From Alnus glutinosa (taxonomy: Eukaryota; Streptophyta; Magnoliopsida; Fagales; Betulaceae): a stretch of 64,000 nucleotides of DNA. Numbering within the stretch: the stretch's first letter is position 1; each line of letters starts with the position of its first letter. Both the position numbers and the translations under genes were made by a program. The notes under the pieces are model-generated. The model made no database searches. It worked only from the letters and a program-made list of their open reading frames with translations, and was not told the DNA's origin. The DNA lies in assembly GCF_958979055.1 (NCBI RefSeq), contig NC_084899.1:2616501-2680500 (forward strand). Reading direction: 5' to 3'. Shown here piece by piece: positions 1-13,000 of this stretch.

Positions 1-571
1 AGTTAAACAAAGTTTAGTGGAAAATATAGCCATATCCACCAAAAATTGTTCTCTAAACTCATCGATTTACACACAGATTCCACCTTGGTTAAAGCTTCTT
101 CTGCTATGGATGCCCCCCACCCCTCCAAAAACAAAATTTGCCCTTTTTTCTTTCCTTCCTTTTTTTCTTTTGAAATGAATGGTGCCTGGAAACGTTGAAA
201 TATGCAAAATGAGTAAAATATGTCATGGCTTTATGAGGCAAAGTAGCCCAGATGTTGACCTTAGAAACACACCCAACAAAGAAAGATAGACGGTGACTCA
301 GATATGGATGTCTTCGATAGGCCTTATCCTCTTTCCTAGCAGTATGGGAAAGCCGATAAATCTAGACCATAAGGTGTCGATAATGACAAATTTTAGGATA
401 AAGAAGCATCATGAGAAAGGAAACATTATCAAAACCAATAAAGTATTCGGTTTTCTTTTTTTTTTTTTTTTTATCGATTCTTCATTAATAAACAAACGTA
501 CGTACATGCCTTCCAAGCCTTTATCACTACATTATTATTCATATCCACAAGACTCGATTACGTGTTACACC
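1..571. other. Upstream region of the OXS3-like gene
   Basis: No gene is visible. The stretch is AT-rich with several poly-T runs (for example near 457-473). An ACGTG core, the centre of G-box/ABRE-type elements, lies at about 560-564, 90 bases upstream of the OXS3-like start codon. That would suit a stress-responsive promoter, but a five-base match is weak evidence. Confidence 0.4.
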
Positions 572-595
572 ATATATATATATATATATATATAT
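572..595. repeat. (TA)n microsatellite just upstream of the OXS3-like start
   Basis: About twelve TA units lie 55 bases before the ATG at 651. The tract could serve as TATA-like promoter sequence or be transcribed in the 5' leader; the sequence does not decide this. Confidence 0.8.
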
Positions 596-650
596 GCTTC
601 CTCCTCCAAAACCTGTTGAGCTTGTTTGTTCTTCTTCTTCTTCTTCTTCA

Positions 651-1305
651 ATGGGTGATCAACAAGTAAACTCAAGACGTGCCATTGGAGCATGGCAAGA
701 AAACTCATGGGTAGTCATGGAAGGTGGGGAGGATATTTGCGACTCGATCTCCATTGGGTCCTCGACAAATTCGAGAAACTCTGCAGCATCATCGTCTTCA
801 TCGGAATTGGTAGAGGATGCAACCTCTTCAACATCGACATGTTCATCGTCCTCATCCTCTGGGCCTTTATATGAACTGTCTGAGCTCCTGATCCATCTTC
901 CTATGAAGTAAGTAAGCAAAATCGATCTGACCCATGTTCTCTCTTTTCATTGATTAGATCATGTGTTATGAAGTTCTTCGAAGTTGGTGGACTGAATGAT
1001 GGTGTTACTGTTGATGCAGGAGAGGGCTTTCTAGATATTATGAAGGGAAGTCACAGTCTTTCACATCTCTAGCAAGCGTGAAGAGCTTAGAGGATCTTCT
1101 GAAGAAGACGCCGCCACATAGAAAGAAGATGAAGGCATGCAAGAGCTACGCAGGGGGTTTAGATGGTCATAAATCGAGCACTCTTCCTAAGGCTACCATA
1201 TCGAAGAAGGGTTCAAGAGGAGGATCTTCTTTGTCTTCACTGGGTAGGAGAGGTAGTTTATTGGGTGGTTCTAGGCCTTCATTTCATGTACAAATGAACT
1301 CATGA
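651..1305 (+). CDS. OXIDATIVE STRESS 3 (OXS3)-like protein
   Basis: Two exons, 651-907 and 1020-1305, join in phase to give 180 residues. The donor is AA|GTAAGT and the acceptor GATGCAG, and the split lysine codon is restored at the joint. The protein has a serine-rich acidic first half (residues about 35-70). The family signature spans the splice site: [20 protein letters not shown], then GKSQSFTSL and a [10 protein letters not shown] segment. A basic Ser/Gly-rich tail follows. This signature is typical of the plant OXS3 family, small nuclear-speckle proteins linked to heavy-metal and oxidative stress tolerance and thought to act on chromatin. Function is inferred from that motif. The start chosen is the first ATG that gives the family's usual short N-terminus; an in-frame start at 594 would fall in the TA repeat leader. 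Confidence 0.9.
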
Positions 1306-1959
1306 TGTGCAAAAACCTCTTTGAATTTGCACGGTTTGAAAATAGCATGACAAAGTTTTTGTGTTTCACATGTTGATGTCTCACAGCTCACCTCTGTTCT
1401 GCATACTTTTTAGTGAATTTGAAACATGAACAAATTTTGCTTACATATAAATTAACCTCTAGGGAGCACCCTAAAGGAATTTGTATCAAAGAAAGAGTAA
1501 CCAACATCGGCAATATTAAGGAATTTCCCTACTTCCAGTGAAAGTGGGTCGGAGACAATCGAATACAAAGAATGTTCCGCGATTTGTTATGAACATATTG
1601 AAATGGCAGGATGTTCGATCTAGGGTTTATAAATTCACTGGATTATAGGGCAGAATTTGAACAACATGTGGCAGGAGTAAATGAAAATTTTCTTTTCTTG
1701 ACCCCAATAGGCCGTTCCTAGAAAGTTGAATCAATTTCGATCTTTCGGGCACTAATAATTGCGTCCCTAAATTTGGATAAAACCAATCAAAATCTCACTC
1801 CAATAGCTTCTCTAGATCGAGATTCCTTAAAACTAGCATCCAACTACAGCACCATCTAATATTTCGATTAGTACCATAACTCAAATCTAAATATTTTTTA
1901 ATGCAAAAAACTTTTCTTTTTTTTTTTTTCCTTTTATTTACGATAGTTCTTTCTTTCCA

Positions 1960-2230
1960 ACAAGTTCTCGCTTTGCACGTTCTCCTTCCCCAATGCCTTG
2001 CGCCCAGGTCGTACACTATCTTCATCTCCGTCATCTTTAGGGTCAGCCTGACAATCTTGGAGGTAGCATCAATGATGAGGGGAGGTCGATCTGGATCTCT
2101 ACGACCTCGTCCTCAATGACCTCAGTCTTCTTGATGTGCATGCCGATGGCCTTGTGGAAGAACGGAGTCTTCAGCGAGAAGAGTTCATTGACGTCTAGCA
2201 ACTTGTCTAGGCCAAGATGATAACGGTCTT
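1960..2230 (-). pseudogene. Decayed coding-like fragment, unidentified
   Basis: Read on the minus strand this stretch has GC-rich third positions unlike the surrounding AT-rich DNA. It gives phrases such as DKLLDVNELFSLKTPFFHKA and, after a frame change, IVRLTLKMTEMKIVYDLGA. Stops and a shift of frame break it. I do not recognise the parent protein. It is best read as a relic of a captured or retroposed gene piece; chance is possible but the base composition argues against it. Confidence 0.35.
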
Positions 2231-2679
2231 GCTAGGTCTTGTGGTTGAGTTTGGAGAAAATGAAAGAATAAAGAAATGATTAAAAAAGAACATTTAAATA
2301 ATTTAGAGTAATAATAGAGAAGTTGATTTGGGGTGCATTTGAGTATGGAAGCAAAAATAAAAAAGCTTTGGTTACTTAAATTTGGATTGAAATTTAGAGA
2401 AATTATTGTCGGTGCTCATTGTTTCACCAGGCTAACTCCTCACATTATTGGTGAGATAAGAATAACCGAACATAGTATTTTTTCATAAAAAATAGGGTTA
2501 AACACCTTATTGGTACTTATGTTTTGGAAATTTTATTTTTTACCCCATGTACTTTCATTCGTATCATAGATGATATTTATAGTTTGGGAAAAGACAAACT
2601 TGGTATCTTCGTCTATTTTTCTGTCTAATATTTAACGACCTACCACATGCCAACTTGAGTGTTGACACATGTGCATGGC

Positions 2680-2682
<3 letters not shown>

Positions 2683-2711
<29 letters not shown>
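2683..2711. repeat. (TA)n microsatellite
   Basis: Uninterrupted AT/TA dinucleotide run in intergenic DNA. Confidence 0.85.
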
Positions 2712-2714
<3 letters not shown>

Positions 2715-4098
2715 AAATGAGGGGTGACTAAGCAGCCCCCTTGGCAAGCCTGGAGGTGGCTGAGGGGTGGTTCGGCCACCCCTATGGCCAAAGAAAAAAA
2801 TAAAAAAAATAAAAAAAATTGTGAGGATTTTGGCCCTTTTCAACTACCCCTAAGGGCCAAAACCCTCTCGTATATATAATTTTGAAGTTGGAATCACCCA
2901 CCAAGAAAAACTGGAAGCAAAACTAGACTTCCAATTGCACCTTAATTTGAAACGTTTAACCTAGCCAAGCCCCATTTGCCCAAGGCCCCATTTGCCTCTT
3001 GTCGCCCTGCCACCTTCCAATTTCAGATTTTTCTCACTTTCTAATTAGATAAGCATAGAGTCGATCGTGTTTGTAGCCTTATTCTTGCAAGTTTGAAGAC
3101 TGAGAACAAATAGATTTTTCATGACTTTTCTAGAAAAGTTGTCATTTTTGTGTGTTGGACTATGTTAGGCTCTGATAATATCCGTAAATTGCGAGGACAT
3201 TTTGTGCTGGCGGCTGACCTTATCCCAAAACAACCCCCCATCAATCATATCCTACCTTTTTGTGAATGCCAATGAATTGGTAGGAGAAAAATAATTAATT
3301 AAAAAAAATGCTACGAGTACCGATGAATAAATTTCACATCATCTTAATAAAACTCCATTTGTAAAAGTTAAAGTACATGTAACATTTCTCAATCCTAAAT
3401 GTCACTGTCCCACTTATGTTCCCTTAATATTAATGTAACTTCTAAAATTATCGTTAAATCAAAATTCAATAATAATAAGACACTGGGAGGAATATAGAGG
3501 TGACATATAACGTTACCCATCTTAAGTAACTCCCTATTCCCAAACATTTACACGCATCTTGATTTTCATTCCCCATAGTCGTAGACTTTGAGATATTACT
3601 GCAATTCGCGAGGTTGCTTCTCAAGTAATACTCAATGCAATCCATTGAGACAAGTTATTCTATAAAGAGAAAGACAAATAATACACACATATTCTTTATA
3701 CATTTTCATACAACCAAGTTATAAATTCACCATTAAACTTAGTAGATTTAAAAATGAGATGTGTAATAAATATATTTTTATCATTTCTCTTCTATCACTC
3801 AAGTCGCCTAGTAGTCTCAACAGTTATAAGAAGCACAAGCTAAGCCTTGGCTCCATGTGGGCGGGCCTACGTTCATGCATGCTTCACGATTCAGTTTGTA
3901 ACTCAAGTAAAGAAGCTGATAAACAACATAGCTCCATTCACATAACTACCAGTATTCCGGAACTAGATATCCAACCACCACATTGCATGGCCGAATTTTT
4001 TTTCCGCCAAAACTTGCAACCATATGCAGCAATCTGTACAGCGTACAAAGCAAATGGCACAAATTAAATGTATTTTGAACCCTTTCTATTGTATAATA

Positions 4099-7000
4099 TC
4101 ATATCTTGTAAACAGGAACGATCCCAAGGAGATGAAAGCATTTCCTCATCACAATTGCAGTAGCTTCGCATAGCAAGAGTCTGCTTGTTTCCTCAGCAGA
4201 CCCAACCACCTACCAAAGTTCCAATAAAACAAGAGTTATTCAGAAAGCTTTGGTGTTTATATTCATACACTCGCATGCATGTTTTTTTATCACATCTCAC
4301 TTGAAACAGTAGTTTGCTCATGCCGTCTCAGTGAACAGAAAATCAGGAACAAAAACACAATAAGTTCTTTCCATTTCACAGAGGAATAGAGGCAGAGATG
4401 GCTAACCCATCTTGCTTCCGTTGTTCTACCAAACACCATTGCGAGGTGCAATTTAATCAACACAACATCATACTTATAAAGCATAAGATTCAACGTTTGT
4501 GAACAATACCTGACAATTGGAATAGAATTTCGTAAAGCCTTCTGACAAATTATAGAGGTATTCACACAACACATTTGGCAATAGATTGGTGCAGGCCTCC
4601 TCAACAATCTGAAAAGTGAAATGGCAGATGCCGCAATCAGATCCAGACATCATGTGGTTATTAAAGATACATTCATCCTGAGGTGAAGAAGCAAGAGAGA
4701 ATCAAGCGACATCTTACCTCAGAAAACTGCAGCAGATGAAGCCCCAATGCACGTTCATCCGCATGAGCCAACACTAGTGCCCCAGTCTATCGCAAAAAAA
4801 ATAGAAATAAAAAGAAACAAAAAACATTAGATTTCAACAAGTTGACTGGCTGAGCCACATGACCCAGTATTATCCAAGCTGCCCGGATAATTTCACAAAA
4901 TTGACTCCTTAAAATATACAGACAGCTTACAGGGATAAGATAGAAGCATTTACACGTCCTAAAGATTAGGTTCTAGGACCCAGACAAACTATGAAGGTTT
5001 AATCATGTTGATTAACTTATAATCAATATGAAGTTGCTTTACTCCTATGTGATGTGCAAAACAAAAGCAAACAATTTCAATCTGAAAAGAAAAAGAAAAA
5101 AACTACAATTCGATATTTTATGACATTTGAGTTCTCTCTTATATACCGTGTACAAGGGTGACACCTCTTTTTTGAACTTTTATATGACATTTGTCATTTG
5201 AGTTCTTTATATATCTCTTATGTACCGTGTTGGGGAGATAGGAAGGGAATGATCACAAGCAGAATAAAAGTGGAAAGCAGCACTGCCATTTGAGAACATT
5301 TTATTACGATCACAAGTGGAAGTTACAGCTGAATCATTTACGCATCTAGGATTAAAATAACAATGTAGCTTCACAGGTCTAGTTAAAATTCAGTCCTTAA
5401 GAGATTAACTAAGGTCAAGCTAGAGGCAACCGAAGCTTAACTGTGTACAAATGCAAGTGCAACATAAAACTTTTAGGTATATATAGCTGGAAGTCGGAAG
5501 AAAACTTAACATTCGTCAACCAGCTTGAAACAAAACTTAACCGCGTACAAATCCAAGGGGAACATAAAAGTTGAGGAATATATAGCAGGAAGTAGGAAGA
5601 AAACTTACATTCTTCAACCCCTCTATGTCTTTACCAGATTTCCTGATGATTGAACAGATTCGAGCATGAGCGTACAGCAAATATACGGCAGTATTTCCCT
5701 GTTCATACCAATTTTAGAGAAGTTAGAAACAAATAAGCGTGATAGCAGTGGTAACAAAGAAGTAGTTGCAATAGTAACAACTAAAGCATACATTGGGTAG
5801 AGAGAAACGTTAAATACGCAATAAAACCTTATAATAACTAGCAGCAATCAGCTTCATAGCCAACTCTAAAGGTGATTCATAAATCAATAGAAAGCAGTAG
5901 CATGACCAACATAAGAGTAGGCATTGGCTAAAGTATTCTCTAACGTTAAACTGATAATATATATATAGCTCCATAGCTTAGCTTCAGATAATCTGCACAT
6001 CCAAAATCAGTGAATGGTAAATGCACCTTATCATTTAGCATTTGATCAAAATTAAACGTGTAATTGGTCAATCTATTGTTCTTCAAATCAGCATACCTGC
6101 CAAAACCATTTTAAAAGTATCAGAATAATAACACTCAATGCTCATTCGAGAAAAATAGAAATGCCAGGTATTGGAACCACAAATTTTTTAAGCATAATGT
6201 TAAGAATTGTGTAACAGGACATTGTTGTATAACTTTGGAAATTTTCTAGAAAGAGCAAAAAGTAATATTCTCAGGACCTTATCTTCAATGACAACGCATT
6301 TTTCATGATGTGTGATAATAGCTTAAAAGTGCTTATATTCTATATTAAAATAAGTATTATCATACTTTATTATAATTTAATTCTTGCATTTTATATTTAA
6401 TTGTGGAATATTGTTCAAATCTTAATATTAAGATTAAATGATATATTAATGCAACAAATTGTGTTATGTAGGAATGACAAAAGAAATCAAAGAGTAAAGG
6501 CCAAGAGATGGGTCAAAAGAAGAAGTCTATCCTATGCCCAAGATAGAGTCCAAAGTGTAATACAAGAGGTGAAACCAAACTGCTGGATCCACGAATTTGA
6601 GTAACATTTTAATACTATTACATGACAAAACCAAGAAGAAAAAAGGTGTCTTTGGCCCTTATAAAAAGAAGAAGCAATATTTTGTTCAAAGTGTAAAAGA
6701 GAGACGTAGAATAAATAGAAGACTGAGATTCTTATAGTTGTAGGAATTCCAAAAGAAGAATGACTCTTATCTCTGTAAGAGAAGCAACATGGCAACAAAC
6801 AAGAGATCCGAAAAATTGCAGGAAAAAAAAAAGAAGACGTTAAGCTTCAGATCGAAGAAGACAGCTGCGACAGTTCAAGATTTGTTTTTATTTTCTTCTT
6901 AGTTATTTTATTTTGCTAGCATGATGTCTAGGATTTTAACGATGAAATTTATTTACATAATCATGTCTAGCTAAATCTCTAGCTGAAGCTTGGGGTGAAA

Positions 7001-10000
7001 CTTTTAATAAGATTGTAGTATTTATTTTTCAACTCTTCTATGGATTTTAATGTATGATCTTTTTAATTGATTGCATGATGTATTCTTAGAAAAAAGGTTT
7101 TTGTTCTACAAAATTCCTTGATTCATTGTTAACTACGGGTCCAGTAAATGCTTTGGATTCTCTGCGAATCAAATAACCAATTTTGCGTAATAAAATCAAT
7201 CAATTTTAAGATTAATCTTTTGGTGATATTTTCTCTTGGTATTCAATGATCTATTTTTCGATTATCACATGAGTTGCGAAATAAATATTATAATTTTGTT
7301 AAAAGTAAAACCCCAATGCCTTAGCGATTTCTTTTAATTGTTATTTCCGTTATATATTTTATTTGCATTATTCAACTAAATCATCTGTCATAGATTTTTC
7401 TTTATTTTTTTTTTTTTTTTTGTGTTCTTTATTTCCCAAATCCCTTAGTTCGACACTCGGACTTCCGAGAATTACTACTTCGCAACAACTTGCACTTAGG
7501 TTCGCACACTTAAGTTGTCAACAATGTGTTTCACTTACTATCTCACATTCACCATCTCCTAGCTACAAATATAAGATTAAACAGTGTAAAATATCCCAAT
7601 CTTCGACTATTTCATAGACTATTAAAAAGAATTACAGAGTTTATGAAATTATCTGTGCAGGATATGATGCAATTCAATATCAAAGATAAACTAAAAATCA
7701 ATATCACCATGACCTTGGAAATGAAATGAACAACAATAATTCAAACTATATGACGGCAAAATACCTTAACTTTGTAGGACAGCTAGAGATTCAATATCTT
7801 ATGGTGATTGGTGGGGATACTTACAGGTCAGACTAAGTCTGCAAGAACTTACAGAGTTTTGTTTATAGTATTGATGTAGATGTAAAAGTAAGGAAAGCTT
7901 ACTTAACAGCACCATAACCAGCTGCCTCAGCAGTTTGTTCGAGCTCCTCTTCGGTCCATTCTACATCCTTACCTAACCAAAATAGAAGAAATATTTAAAG
8001 ATTTCTTAAGTTTATATGCTTAGCAGTAAGAACTTGTCATAACAATGAACAATATAGACACATTACTGGCCATAGGTCTTACAACTGTAAAATAAAAGAG
8101 ATTCCATAGACATGATTACGAAAACAAGACAGAGAGAGTGAAACCACATTTGACAAATAAAACAAAAAAACATATTATTCACCACCATACCACGATCGAT
8201 AAGGGCTGCTTTACTGCGACTCTTGGCTTCATCAAGTAAATCAACTAGCGGGACCACTTCAGTGTCGCGAGTTCGGAAGCGCTTCCCATCTTCTCCAAGA
8301 ACAAGACCAAAACCCACATGGTTAGCTTTAGGGTACGTGTTATTATCAGCTGGCAGCCAACCAGCACGTTTGGCAGCCTGAAATATAAAAGCAAAAGCGT
8401 CTTTAACTTTATACTTCCAATTGCAAATTAGCAATAGTACTATCCCATGACTTATAAGACAGTTAATTCAAATCACTGTCAACTACCAGTTGTGAACATT
8501 GATGCCAACAATATAACTTTGATGACAAACAACATGCATGAATCTAGGGCGTTACCGACCCCTTTGAGGCAGAATTTGACTGTATCCGAATTTCGACCCA
8601 AGGTGGTTGGAATCTGAAACTATTACCGACCCCAAGCCGAATTCCTTGAATTTTCATGCGGAATCAAAAATCCCTGGTCGGCTCAGAATCAGGTTTACCA
8701 TCAGGTTGGACCAAATCTACAACCTTGGGAGGAGGGGCTTTAGGCAGCAAAGTTTGCAAGTTGTAACTCCACCAGGTTGGGCCAGATATCTGATCTCCAC
8801 GTGCTCAACAACCCTTAGAAGTACTAGATCTACGACGAGTAGGGGCTTCAAGCGGCGGAGTTTTCAAGCACCCTAACTCCATTGGGTTGGGACAGATCTA
8901 CAACCTCCATGTGCTCAATAACCCTCAAAATCGCCAAATCTACAACAAGGAGTGGCTTCATGCAACAGAGTTCGCAAGTCCTAACTTCGCCAAGGGGCCC
9001 TTGGGGCTCAAGATATCTTCGCGGAGTTCTTCAGCAGTTGTGACAGTGTGGGTAAGTTCAGGGATGGGAATGGCATCGAGGAGGCTGGGATGAGACAGGC
9101 GATGAAGAAGAGATTTGAAGTTTAGATCTTGAACAGCGTCTAGAGGCTGGGGGCACTTAGGGTTTTTTGGTATCAAATATTTGTTATTTTTTATTATATT
9201 CTTGGGTCAGGTTGGGTTGGTATTCGAGGTTTTTTTCCCAAAATGAATTCCGAATTCCACCCGGGTCGGGGCGAAATTCGAAAATTGGTTACCAATCCCG
9301 AGCCGAGCCCAATCAGGAGCTGCCAAGGCAGCTCGGGCCGGCTCAGGTTCGAGCTGGTTTTTCCCAGCCCTACATGAAACACCACAAAAAGGTTCACAAG
9401 ATAAGGCTTTGAACACATACCTTAAACACCATATCAAAGTGTTGCTGCTGCCCAACATCAGTAACATATATAATCCACTCAGCTTTCTCTTCATTAAGGC
9501 GATACCTATACATTGTAATCAGCACTGTCAATAAGAGTGAGCTTCCTATCACTCCCCAACCGCTCAGCAGTCAAATGAGTAATGCAAACTTTAGACATAA
9601 CTACATAAGTGTAAAGAACAGCACCCTTATCCAAAATGAACATGTTAATGAGAAAAAATCCCCATATATGCAACCTATCAAAGGCGAAAAGGGGGAGGGG
9701 GGCAAGCGAAAAAAGGAAGCATCTAACTGATCAATCAGCAATGTTAATATTCCAAACTATCAACTATTATAGATTCCAGTTTATATAAGAGAAAGTCCAC
9801 AAGGCATCAATCCATGTTAGATATCAAACAGTATACTGTTTCATATCCCAATGAGTATTGGTTATGCGATTAACAAAAAGTTGCCTAAGCGTCCCACACA
9901 TAATATATCAGAAACAAAAATCTATAGAAATTCATCCGAAATTTATGCCTTAATTAAGCAATTATTACATAATTATAGCAATTCTAATGTCAATGTGATT

Positions 10001-13000
10001 CTTTTGACGGTACTAACATTTAAGATACTTCAACAAATTATGCAAATTGGATACTACAGGAAATAGGGGTAGAAGAAATAAATATATGCGAACAGCTAAA
10101 GGATCATAAAACTAATTACTAAGGAATCATCAACTTCAAAGTTGGTTAAAACGAAGATAATAATAGTAAAAATAACTAACCAAAGAGCTGCTAGATCAGT
10201 TGAAGCATAATTGTAACCACCATCACTCTTCACAACCATGAGAGGTATATTAAAACCTTCAATAAAGATCACACGGGCACCCTCACTGTCTTCAATTAAA
10301 TTTTTACTAGTCAATTCCTTCAAAACCTCAGGTATATAAGGATTGTAGAAGCTTTCCCCCTGTCAGCAAGAAAATACATATGTAAATATACATATCAGTT
10401 TGTTGCCTACTTTTCAGTAACTCACTACTAATATAAGATCTTATCCAAAAATAGTATACACTAAGGGCTCGTTTGATTTGCGGAATGACTATTCCATTAG
10501 GAAAAGGAATAGCTATTCCTAGGAATAGAATGTGGTGGAATGGAATGGAATGGTTATTCTTGATCTTTAGTTTGGTAACAACTCATATACATTAATTGGA
10601 ATACAATCAAAATTACTAAAAACACCCCCACATTATATATATAAAATAAAAACTTAAATTATAAAATAAAAAAATTTGAAAACTATAGGGTGGCCGACCA
10701 CCACAATGGGTGGTCGGCCACCCACGAAATAGCCAAGGGGTGGCTGGCCACCCCCACATCGCCTCGGGGGGTGGTCGGCCAGCCATTGTTAAGTGGGGTG
10801 GGGTTTCGTTTTTTGCCCTTTTTTTTTTTTTTGAAAAAAAAAATTGAAAGAAAATAAAAAATAATAGTGTTTTTTTTTTTTAAATCTAGTCTATTCCCAT
10901 TGGAATAGCTATTCCTCTCATTTTTTAGAGGAATAAGTATTCCTCTTCGTAAGGGAGTAGGTATTCCAATGGCAATAACTATTCCAATGAATAGATCCCT
11001 ACTAAACATAAGAATAGATTTATTCCGCAAACCAAACAAGCCCTAAGATCTTAATAGTCTATATGAAGGCAAGGATCTATCTGCATTACATGCAACGATA
11101 ATGAAAAGGCTATAATTTCCTCATTTTCAATTTATTTAATTGCAACACTAATATCAAGTAGTAATGTGTCGTTCATATTGATCATGCAATATAGAATACC
11201 ACAAAGGTACCTAAGGTATTGCATGTGTAACACCCCAGTCCCACATTGGAAAGATGAGTAGCTCACATAGAGTGGGTGATTTATAAATATAATCATGAGT
11301 GCTAAGTATCACATTGTCTTCACAAATGGTATTAGAGCCACCTAGTAACGCCAGACTATGTGGTACTAGAGGTTGCATGACATGGCCCTAACGAGGACGT
11401 CAGGAGTTTAAGAGAGGGAGTTTGTAAAACCCCAGTCCCATATTGAGAAAATGAATAGCTCACATAGAATAAGTAGTTTATAAAGATAGTCATGAGTGTT
11501 AAGTCCCACATTGCCTAGTTATTAAGTGAAACTTAGCTTTATAAGAAATTTTAGGAAAACTTCAAATTGACTAGTTCTTTTAGGGTGATAGCGCAGATGT
11601 AGCTAGCGCTTTTCCATTGGTCGTTACAGCAGGTCTATTATTGAAGCTCACATTACAGCTAACAATGTTAATTTTACTTCGATGTCCACCCACCCTTTAT
11701 TCTCCCCATCCCTCACCATAAGGAAATTAGAAAGAGAGGTGTAACTAAACAACCATCTTATGTAGCTTAGGATAATTCACATCACTTGAACCCTTGTATT
11801 ACATACAACTTTGTTACATCTAAAACTCATATCCAGTTAAATGGATTACATGTTAGTTATGCTACTTCAACATTTAGTCATATGCATAAAGACTTTAATC
11901 TAGAACTAAAAGCTTATAAGGAACATTGACCAAAACTCAAGGCAGATATTTCCAAATCAAAAAAGAAAAAAATACAAAAACTTGACAAAGGAATAGTCAG
12001 CACAGATCGTTATATCAAATCCATGCCATGGTCAGTTGTGATTTTAAGAAATTATTACTCAATGCAAGCCTAAGACCTGCACCAACCCCATCCCAGCCTT
12101 TTATTGCCGTTAGTCAAATTAATAATATACAATTTTCCCATTCGATATGCACAAAATAGGAAAAAACCCAAAGTAAATAACTTTCAATTGGCACCATGAT
12201 ATGAAAAGTTTGCATACCTTTTCCTCTAGATGAACTCCAAGCCGTCTATAAATCCTATGAAACTCATTCCGACTGATTTCACAAATCTGCACCCATGCCC
12301 TATGGTAATTTGGTTCCCCACCCTGTCCAAAGTTGAGCCATGACAAACTTATATAGAGAGATTCAACAGACATAATGTGAACCCTAAATAATCAGATATT
12401 TTAGTAGTTTGCTAAGACATTGAATTATTTGAGAGATCAACCTCAATCCTTAAGTTACAAAAGTAAATAAATCACCTGGAGGCGAACCACTGCCTTTTGT
12501 GCCCTCTCCTTAAAATCAGGATCATTCTTAAATCTCTCCCTTGATGCCTTATAGAATGCCTAGAAAAGTGAGATTCGAGTTAGCATCAAAGTCCATTTAA
12601 TTTTTCATTTTTGAGAATATATGAAAAAATAAATCATCTTGAAGCACATCTTAACTCCAATTTTATTTTGCAGGAACTGACAAGAGCACTTAAATGTGGT
12701 GAGGTATATTTCCTAACAAAACAATTCAGTTTGACCTCACGATCTCCCTGACATCTCCTTTTAGTAGAAATAATAATTGTTAAGAGTTGCTATTCAAATG
12801 TAATATATTCCAATGACTTGTCAGTTTATTAACAAAAACAAACAAAAGGAACAAATCAGTGATAGTGCCAACCTAAACAGGCGTTGTCCAAATTTCATCT
12901 TTACTTGCTTGCTGGTATAAAAATGTCAATACATACAACTGCCTTCGATGAAGGGTGTATTTTATCTCTGATAGCATACCATTGATCCAGTTAAAAAGCA

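Larger units (their letters stand above)
1306..4098. other. Intergenic region between two convergent genes
   Basis: No intact gene. It holds a decayed coding-like fragment (about 1960-2230), a MULE-like piece near 2500-2680, a (TA)n tract at 2683-2711, and a short GC-rich inverted motif (gtggttcggccacccc near 2768) of the kind also present in the MITE at 10465-11043. The last few hundred bases before 4099 are probably the 3' untranslated region of the arginyl-tRNA synthetase gene on the minus strand. Confidence 0.5.

Noticed and set aside
659..919. Acidic minus-strand frame across OXS3-like exon 1
   Set aside because: Antisense of the serine-repeat coding; the plus strand has the family signature and correct splice sites.
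3759..4067. 102-residue plus-strand frame downstream of the arginyl-tRNA synthetase stop
   Set aside because: No domain; it overlaps the probable 3' untranslated region of the minus-strand gene.
10683..11039. 118-residue minus-strand frame
   Set aside because: Lies entirely within a Harbinger-type MITE and reads through its inverted repeats and poly-T.
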